From contig NZ_JAIWNX010000194.1 of NCBI RefSeq assembly GCF_020217185.1, positions 1 through 10,000 of the forward strand: DNA of 10,000 nucleotides, written 5' to 3'. This document shows positions 5,707 to 10,000 of this stretch, piece after piece. A program made the translations under genes and the position numbers. Numbering within the stretch: position 1 is the first letter of the stretch; each line of letters starts with the position of its first letter. The DNA comes from Asticcacaulis sp. GTDB taxonomy: Bacteria > Pseudomonadota > Alphaproteobacteria > Caulobacterales > Caulobacteraceae. The notes beneath the pieces were generated by a model. It worked only from the letters and a program-made list of their open reading frames with translations. It was not told the origin of the DNA and ran no database searches.

Positions 5707-6624
5707 ATGACGACCTCTACGCCGACGACACCGTCTCAGCCGTTTTTCGCTTCGCCCATCGGTCTGGCCATACTGTGCTATGCCGTCTGGGGCTTTGCGC
5801 CGCTCGTCTATCTGCCGATGAAAGACTTTGGCGCGGGCGCTTTGGAGATCATGGCGCACCGATCGGTATGGGCGCTGATCTGGTCGGGCGGGCTGGTGCT
5901 GATCACCCGGCAGTTTCCGGAAGTGCTGACCATCGTCCGCACGCCGAAGGTGGCGCTCACCCTGCTCGTGGCGGCGCTGATGATCGCCATTAACTGGGGC
6001 GTCTTTGTGTGGGCGGTGACCAACCACCACACCATCGAGTCGGCGCTGGGCTACTATCTCAACCCGCTGCTGAACATGGCGGCGGGGGCGATCCTGTTCA
6101 AGGAGCGCCTTGATAACTGGGGCAAGGCGGCCATCGGTCTGGCCATCGTCGGGGTAGGGATTCAGGCGCTGGCGCTTGGCCATATTCCCTACATCGCGCT
6201 CACTCTGGCCCTGTCCTTTGCCACCTATGGCATCATCCGCAAGCAACTGGCCGTGTCGGCTCTGGCCGGGCTGTTTGTTGAATGCGTCTTCCTGTTTGTA
6301 CCATCGATCCTCTATCTGGTGTGGTTCGAAGGGACGGGGCAGGGGCACTTCTTCGGCGGCCTGTCGCACGCCTTCTGGTTCGCCCTGACCGGGCCGGTGA
6401 CGGTGTTGCCTCTGTTCCTATTTTCCTACGTGGCGCGTCGTCTGCCGCTTTCGACGATGGGCTTTATTCAGTTCATGGCCCCGACCATTGCCTTCATGAT
6501 CGGCCTGTTTCAGGGCGAGTTGTTCACGCCGCTACGGGCGCTGTCCTTCGCCTTTATCTGGTTCGGCGCAGGGGTGTTTGCCTTTGGGGCGTGGCGTCGC
6601 GCCAGACAGATGCGGGTGGGGTAA
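5707..6624 (+). CDS. rarD: RarD-type EamA transporter (chloramphenicol-sensitivity family)
   Basis: Inner-membrane permease of the drug/metabolite transporter superfamily, RarD subfamily (305 aa; family about 300). The product is very hydrophobic, with about ten predicted membrane segments beginning near residue 18 (IGLAILCYAVWGFAPLVYL). RarD signatures: EIMAHRSVW (47-55), NWGVFVWAV (96-104), ESALGYYLNPLLN (111-123) and FKERL (131-135). The C-terminal half carries FMAPTIAFMIGLF, typical of the last EamA helices. The substrate is unknown; the name comes from a chloramphenicol-sensitivity phenotype in other bacteria and should not be read as resistance. ATG at 5707 is preferred; an in-frame TTG at 5695 is the only nearby alternative, and the Shine-Dalgarno is weak in either case. 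The upstream 449 bp are all repeats, so any promoter lies within or between them. An inverted repeat of the same type follows the stop by 3 bp. Confidence 0.9.
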   Translation: MTTSTPTTPSQPFFASPIGLAILCYAVWGFAPLVYLPMKDFGAGALEIMAHRSVWALIWSGGLVLITRQFPEVLTIVRTPKVALTLLVAALMIAINWGVFVWAVTNHHTIESALGYYLNPLLNMAAGAILFKERLDNWGKAAIGLAIVGVGIQALALGHIPYIALTLALSFATYGIIRKQLAVSALAGLFVECVFLFVPSILYLVWFEGTGQGHFFGGLSHAFWFALTGPVTVLPLFLFSYVARRLPLSTMGFIQFMAPTIAFMIGLFQGELFTPLRALSFAFIWFGAGVFAFGAWRRARQMRVG

Positions 6625-6627
6625 AGC

Positions 6628-6682
6628 GGGGGATAACCCCCCTCCGCCGATTCCGGCGGTATCCCCCCTGATATCAGGGGGG
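6628..6682. repeat. Palindromic repeat after rarD, same architecture as the 5509 element, inverted
   Basis: Contains GGGGGATA (6628-6635) pairing with TATCCCCC (6660-6667) around CCGCCG-attc-CGGCGG (6644-6659), then the perfect 20-bp palindrome CCCCCCTGATATCAGGGGGG (6663-6682). Read on the minus strand the order is C/G palindrome, A, short linker, hairpin, GGAGGGGGG. That is the same order as the left part of the upstream element (5515-5566), with different arm sequences. It may also serve as a bidirectional terminator between the converging rarD and hydrolase genes, although no T-run follows. Confidence 0.7.
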
Positions 6683-6686
6683 ACGC

Positions 6687-6730
6687 TTAGTTTAGCGCTG
6701 CGTACACCTCATTAATCAGCCCGACCGGAC
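6687..6730 (-). pseudogene. 3' remnant of a lost paralogue of the serine hydrolase
   Basis: On the minus strand this encodes PVGLINEVYAALN and a TAA stop, almost exactly the last 12 residues (PVGLINEVYAAL) of the intact hydrolase gene that ends 65 bp away. Over 37 aligned bases (6694-6730 against 6759-6795) there are four differences, and a fifth in the next codon (CTA against CTG); all five are synonymous. The similarity stops abruptly at the CCG proline codon, and upstream there is only 28 bp to the neighbouring stop codon. No start codon or body remains, so no product is expected. Confidence 0.75.
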
Positions 6731-6754
6731 TTTCTGTGCTTTGTCCAGTCGGGC
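6719..6754. repeat. 12-bp inverted repeat after the hydrolase stop codon
   Basis: GCCCGACCGGAC (6719-6730) and GTCCAGTCGGGC (6743-6754) pair across a 12-nt loop with one non-Watson-Crick position. The same 12-mer occurs a third time, as ACCCGACTGGAC (6784-6795), in the hydrolase coding end. The dyad sits directly after the TAA and may act as a 3'-end hairpin, although no T-run follows on the minus strand. Confidence 0.65.
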
Positions 6755-7891
6755 TTACAGTGCTGCGTACACCTCATTGATCAACCCGACTGGACGGGGA
6801 TCGCCGATCAGGTAGTGCGACTGACGGCTCATCACATAGGCGATGCTGAGGCGCTTGTCCGGGTCGGCCATTACGCACGACCCACCCCAGCCCGAATGGC
6901 CGACGGCGCGGGCATTGGGGCCATAGATGCCGATGCCGCGATTGCGCAGGAAGCCCGCGCCCCACGACAGGTCGAACGGCAGGACGCGGTCGCGCCCGAA
7001 AACCCGCTCCTTGGTGGCGTCGTTCAGCGTCTTTTCCGACAACAGCGGCTGCCCCATCAGCGTACCGCCATTGGCCACCACCTGCATCAGCAGGGCCAGA
7101 GCCTCGGCCGTAGCATGGCCATTGGCCGACGGGATTTCCATGCGCCGCCAGTCGGCTGAGCCGCGCCCGGCCGGTGAGGAGCCCTTGTCGAGGAAGGCGG
7201 CCTGTTTGATCGCATCCAGCGGGCCGAGGTCCGGGGCGCGCGTAGGTTTCCACATTTCCGAGATACGGGAAAACTCGCTGTCCGGCGTGCCGATCATCAG
7301 GTCGAGCCCGAACGGCGTGGCGATGTCTTCGCGCAGCGCCGTCCCCAGCGTGCGACCATCGGCGCGACGAAAGATTTCCCCCAGCAGATAGCCGATGGTG
7401 ATGGGGTGATAGCCGGAGCCTTCGCCCGGCGTCCACAGCGGCGCCTGATCGCACAGGGCCTCCAGCAGGGCCGGAATGTCGAACCAGGTGGTCGGATCAA
7501 TCGGCGGGCTGAACCCCGACAGCCCCCCCTGATGCGAGATCAGCTGCCCCAGCGTGATGTTCTCCTTGCCCTTACGGCCAAACTCCGGCCACAGCACCGA
7601 GACCTTATAGGCGTAGTCGAGCTTCCCCTGATCGACCAGCCGCGCGATCATCAGGGCGGTCACGGCCTTGGTCGAGGAAAAGACCGGTGTCAGAGTGGTT
7701 TCGGTGAAGGCTTCGGTGCCTTCGCGGTTTTTCACCCCGCCCCACAGGTCGAGAATGACCTCATCCGCCTGCACCACGGTGAAACGCGCGCCCTTTTCGC
7801 TCAGACCGTCCGGGCCTTCGGCAAAATGCCGGGCAAAGCGGTCCTTGACGGCGGCGAAGCGGGCGGGGGCGGTGCCGTGGATTTCGGTCAT
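6755..7891 (-). CDS. Beta-lactamase-fold serine hydrolase (EstB/LACTB-like, class C-related)
   Basis: A 378-aa member of the serine beta-lactamase-like family that includes esterases such as EstB and D-aminopeptidases. The nucleophile motif is SSTK (S72, K75) in PVFSSTKAVTALM, the second motif is YHP (Y161), and the third is GHSGWGG (H332-S333-G334), the HxG form typical of esterase-like members in place of KTG. LISHQGGLSGF (118-127) is another family hallmark. No signal peptide is visible, so it is probably cytosolic and not a classical periplasmic beta-lactamase; esterase or lactonase activity is more likely than antibiotic hydrolysis. The start ATG at 7891 has GGAG (minus strand, 7904-7901) nine bases upstream and a good sigma70-type promoter above it. 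It converges with rarD and is divergent from the globin gene. A duplicate of its last 12 codons lies downstream. Confidence 0.92.
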   Translation of the reverse strand: MTEIHGTAPARFAAVKDRFARHFAEGPDGLSEKGARFTVVQADEVILDLWGGVKNREGTEAFTETTLTPVFSSTKAVTALMIARLVDQGKLDYAYKVSVLWPEFGRKGKENITLGQLISHQGGLSGFSPPIDPTTWFDIPALLEALCDQAPLWTPGEGSGYHPITIGYLLGEIFRRADGRTLGTALREDIATPFGLDLMIGTPDSEFSRISEMWKPTRAPDLGPLDAIKQAAFLDKGSSPAGRGSADWRRMEIPSANGHATAEALALLMQVVANGGTLMGQPLLSEKTLNDATKERVFGRDRVLPFDLSWGAGFLRNRGIGIYGPNARAVGHSGWGGSCVMADPDKRLSIAYVMSRQSHYLIGDPRPVGLINEVYAAL

Positions 7892-7920
7892 AAGGCGGGA
7901 CTCCGAAGCATAGGCTTATG

Positions 7921-7949
7921 GTTATAGGGGGGCGGCTGGCTAAGGGCAA
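7921..7949 (-). promoter_or_regulatory. Sigma70-type promoter of the serine hydrolase gene
   Basis: On the minus strand TTGCCC (7949-7944) and TATAAC (7926-7921) are separated by exactly 17 bp. Transcription would begin near 7914, giving a leader of about 23 nt that contains the GGAG ribosome site. Confidence 0.65.
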
Positions 7950-8077
7950 TGGCCGTCATGGAAAGGCTGGGGCGGTAGCGTGACACCATGACGCAGGCGG
8001 TTTTTGCCTGTCCTTGGGCGCTGATTAAACAATTGGGTACAGGCTGTGCGGCTCACCATCCTGTCTGGAGTACCCGC

Positions 8078-8614
8078 ATGTCAGCTTCTTTCTTTTCCGC
8101 CACCGCCCTGCACGACCCGCTGGTCGGGGCACGCCGTCTGGCGCTTTATGGCATAGACGGGGATATGTGCCGAAACGTGCGGGCGCACCGGGCGTATCTG
8201 ATGGACCTGCTGCCGGCGTGTCTGGAACGCTTCTACGCGCATCTGGGGCGCTTTCCGGAACTGGACGATTTTTTCGGCGGTGAGGAGCGGACCGCGCGGC
8301 TGATCAGCGGTCAGTTAAGGCACTGGGACTGCGTGTTGTCGGCGGAATTTGACGACGTCTATTCGGCCTCGGTGGCGCGGGTGGGGGAGGCGCATTTCCG
8401 CATCGGCCTGTCGCCCAAGCTGCACATAGCTGGCTACAGCCTGATTCTGGACCATCTGTGTGCCGCCATCATGGAGACCTATAGCGCCACCTATCCGGAC
8501 GCCGAAGCGCAGGCCGTAGCCATTCTGATCCGGCATCTGACGCGGCTGGTCATCTATGATCTGGAATGCGCCATGAGCGTCTATGTCGATCAGTCGTCGA
8601 GCGTTTTTATCTGA
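8078..8614 (+). CDS. Standalone protoglobin / globin-sensor-domain protein
   Basis: Haem-binding globin of the globin-coupled-sensor/protoglobin family (178 aa) with no attached output domain. The diagnostic stretch is SGQLRHW (78-83), FDDVY, then RVGEAHFRIGLSPKLHIAGY (101-120). H106 is the expected proximal haem ligand, and HxRIGL followed by P, then GY is the family signature. The protein ends shortly after the last globin helix (LIRHLTRLVIYDLECAMSVYV), so there is no methyl-accepting, GGDEF or kinase module. The start at 8078 is chosen because TGGAG (8066-8070) lies seven bases upstream and the product begins at the usual family position; an in-frame ATG at 7988 would add 30 unrelated residues. 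It may bind O2, NO or CO and act as sensor or scavenger; any partner is unknown. The methyltransferase gene starts 85 bp downstream on the same strand. Confidence 0.85.
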   Translation: MSASFFSATALHDPLVGARRLALYGIDGDMCRNVRAHRAYLMDLLPACLERFYAHLGRFPELDDFFGGEERTARLISGQLRHWDCVLSAEFDDVYSASVARVGEAHFRIGLSPKLHIAGYSLILDHLCAAIMETYSATYPDAEAQAVAILIRHLTRLVIYDLECAMSVYVDQSSSVFI

Positions 8615-8699
8615 GCGTGTGCAAACGATAGCCTTGGGGCGTTGCCGCAAAAAGGCCACAATTCGCCGCACCTTGGTCGTCCATCACAGGAGGACTTCC

Positions 8700-9536
8700 A
8701 TGCGCCCTGCCCGCACCCTTACCGCCCTTATCGCCGCGACCGGCGCCCTCAGCCTGGGGGCCGTCACGCCCGTTCTGGCCCACGAAGGCCACGACCATCA
8801 CGAAGCCCACGCCAAGGCCCCGGATGCGGCGCTGAAAGCCGCCATCGACGGCGCGTGGCGTACACCGGAAAACAAGGCGCGCGATCAGTACCGCCACCCG
8901 GCAGAGGCGCTGGCCTTCTGGGGTCTCAAGCCCGGCGCCGATATTGTCGAATTCTATCCCGGTGCCAAAGGCTGGTGGACGGAAATCCTGGCCCCCTACG
9001 CCCATAAAACCAAAGGGCGCTACACCGGTGTGATGAACAACACCAATGATGCCGCCTTCTGGGCCGAGGTAGCGGACAAGTCGATCTATGGCGAGGTCAG
9101 CGCCTCCACGCTCGACGCCCTGCCGGCAGGTAAGGCCGATCTGGTGCTGATCGCGCGCGCCTTCCACAACTGGGCGCGTCAGGATGGGGCGACCGAGCGT
9201 CATCTGGAGGCCGCCTTCAAGGCGCTGAAGCCCGGTGGCATTCTGGCGGTCGAGCAGCATCGCGCGTCGGAAGGCTCAGACCCCAAGGCCGGGACGGGCT
9301 ATGTGCCGGAAAGCTATGTCATTGAAGCGGCGAAAAAGGCGGGCTTCGTGCTGGCCGGCAAGAGCGAGATCAACGCCAATCCGAAGGATGATCATGACCA
9401 TCCGTTTGGCGTGTGGACGCTGAAACCCATCCGCAGCAGTGGCAAGGGCGACGCCGCCCTGACGCCCGAACAACGCGCGCAGTTTGATGCGATTGGTGAA
9501 TCCGACCGCATGACGCTGAAGTTCAAAAAGCCGTAA
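8700..9536 (+). CDS. Exported SAM-methyltransferase-like protein (COG4798-type) with His-rich N-terminus
   Basis: A 278-aa protein of the 'predicted methyltransferase' group whose members are often exported. Signal peptide MRPARTLTALIAATGALSLG... with a likely cut after PVLA (A27). The mature N-terminus HEGHDHHEAH has five histidines in ten residues. The family core follows: RTPENKARDQYRHPAEAL (54-71), a motif-I-like VEFYPGAKGWWTEILAPY (83-100), LVLIARAFHNW (148-158), LKPGGILAVEQHR (176-188), and the C-terminal NPKDDHDHPFGVWTLKP (227-243). The motif-I glycine cluster is changed to PGAKG. Because SAM is cytosolic, catalysis in the periplasm is doubtful, and the fold may have another role. The start at 8700 is fixed by AGGAGG (8688-8693) and the signal peptide; an in-frame ATG at 8583 overlaps the globin gene and destroys the signal peptide. 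The 3' end overlaps the convergent exonuclease by 14 bp. Confidence 0.85.
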   Translation: MRPARTLTALIAATGALSLGAVTPVLAHEGHDHHEAHAKAPDAALKAAIDGAWRTPENKARDQYRHPAEALAFWGLKPGADIVEFYPGAKGWWTEILAPYAHKTKGRYTGVMNNTNDAAFWAEVADKSIYGEVSASTLDALPAGKADLVLIARAFHNWARQDGATERHLEAAFKALKPGGILAVEQHRASEGSDPKAGTGYVPESYVIEAAKKAGFVLAGKSEINANPKDDHDHPFGVWTLKPIRSSGKGDAALTPEQRAQFDAIGESDRMTLKFKKP

Positions 9537-10000
9537 CGGCAGACAGCCGCTTCGCATTGACCATTTTCAGCAATTCCGCTGCCGCCATCGCGTCCGACAG
9601 GGCGCGGTGATGGTTGGTCAGCTCAATGCCAAACTCACGCGACAGCGGCCCCAGTCCGTAGGCCGCCAGGCCCGGAAAGTGCCGTCGCATCGACGCCACG
9701 GTACACAGCTTGGGATAACGGAAGGGGCGTTCCAGCCGCCGATATTCCGCTGACAGGAAGCCGTAGTCGAAATTGACATTGTGGGCGACGAAGACCGTGC
9801 CTTTCAGAAAGGCGTCCAAGGCGTCGGCGATGTCGGCAAAGCGCGGGGCGTCCCTGACCATCGCATTGCTGATGCCGGTCAGTTCGGTGATGAAGGGCGG
9901 GATGCGGCGTTCGGGATTGATCAGGCTTTGCCAGGTGTCGATGATCTCGCCATTGCGGATTTTGACCGCGCCGATCTCGGTGACGCGCTCATAGGCCGCC
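9523..10000 (-). CDS. DnaQ-like 3'-5' exonuclease (DNA polymerase III epsilon type), N-terminus beyond window
   Basis: DEDDh-family exonuclease; 158 C-terminal residues are in the window, read from base 9999 down. Visible are the strand after ExoI (ERVTEIGAVKIRNG), LINPERRIPPFITELTGI typical of epsilon-like proteins, ExoII AHNVNFDYGFL with its aspartate, and ExoIII HHRALSDAMAAAELL with the HxxxxD pair. The ExoI DxE lies outside the window, so activity cannot be fully judged. The reading frame is open to the edge; the ATG at 9861 is internal and not the start. The protein ends soon after ExoIII, with no further domain, so it is either a short epsilon-like exonuclease or the C-terminal end of a larger fusion whose other domain is N-terminal. 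Whether it is the replicative proofreading subunit or a repair/RNA-type relative is undetermined. Convergent with the methyltransferase gene. Confidence 0.88.
   Translation of the reverse strand, partial: AAYERVTEIGAVKIRNGEIIDTWQSLINPERRIPPFITELTGISNAMVRDAPRFADIADALDAFLKGTVFVAHNVNFDYGFLSAEYRRLERPFRYPKLCTVASMRRHFPGLAAYGLGPLSREFGIELTNHHRALSDAMAAAELLKMVNAKRLSAVTAF

Noticed and set aside
5512..6369. 285-codon minus-strand open frame across the repeat element and rarD
   Set aside because: It is antisense to a well-recognised membrane protein, rich in R/Q/H/D, resembles no family, and its 3' part is made of intergenic stems.
8030..8060. FNR/FixK-type box upstream of the globin gene
   Set aside because: CTGATTAAACAATTG superficially resembles TTGAT-N4-ATCAA, but the half-sites do not match.
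7988..8077. Upstream ATG start for the globin gene
   Set aside because: The extra 30 residues do not look globin-like, and a good Shine-Dalgarno supports 8078.
8583..8699. Upstream ATG start for the methyltransferase-like gene
   Set aside because: It overlaps the globin gene and would bury the signal peptide; AGGAGG supports 8700.

Overview
This window looks like ordinary chromosomal DNA of an alphaproteobacterium. GC content is roughly 60%, genes are tightly packed, and the AFG1/ZapE-type ATPase, the CheY-like single-domain regulator, the standalone globin and the GC-rich intergenic palindromes all fit that class. Caulobacterales (for example an Asticcacaulis-like genome) is my best guess, from general impression only. 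No phage, plasmid, transposase, CRISPR, tRNA or rRNA is visible.

Layout, left to right. (1) Bases 1-3488 hold three minus-strand genes: a secreted alkaline phosphatase that runs off the left edge, a zapE-type ATPase, and a thioredoxin-reductase-like FAD oxidoreductase without the redox CxxC. The phosphatase is preceded by a textbook 18-bp Pho box. (2) A divergent intergenic region rich in dyads leads to a stand-alone CheY-like receiver protein, which ends at a rho-independent terminator. (3) asd (aspartate-semialdehyde dehydrogenase) sits alone between two terminators. (4) Bases 5258-5706 are non-coding and consist almost entirely of inverted repeats: the asd terminator, two hairpins that share a core but have different self-complementary arms, two GC-rich stems, and a 179-bp element bounded by TCTTTAC/GTAAAGA. 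(5) rarD follows, then a second, inverted repeat of the same architecture. (6) A minus-strand beta-lactamase-fold serine hydrolase follows; just past its stop codon lies a diverged 12-codon copy of its own C-terminus, apparently the last trace of a lost paralogue. It is transcribed from a recognisable sigma70-type promoter. (7) Divergent from it are a standalone globin-sensor/protoglobin and an exported SAM-methyltransferase-like protein with a His-rich mature N-terminus. The latter converges on, and overlaps by 14 bp, a DnaQ-type exonuclease cut by the right edge.

The genes are mostly separate transcription units rather than one pathway. Phosphate starvation (Pho box plus phosphatase) and lysine/threonine/methionine/diaminopimelate synthesis (asd) are the clearest functions. 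I see no convincing new multi-gene system. The most unusual signals are non-coding: the hairpin array at 5341-5687, its inverted relative after rarD, and the orphan 3' gene remnant at 6687-6730.
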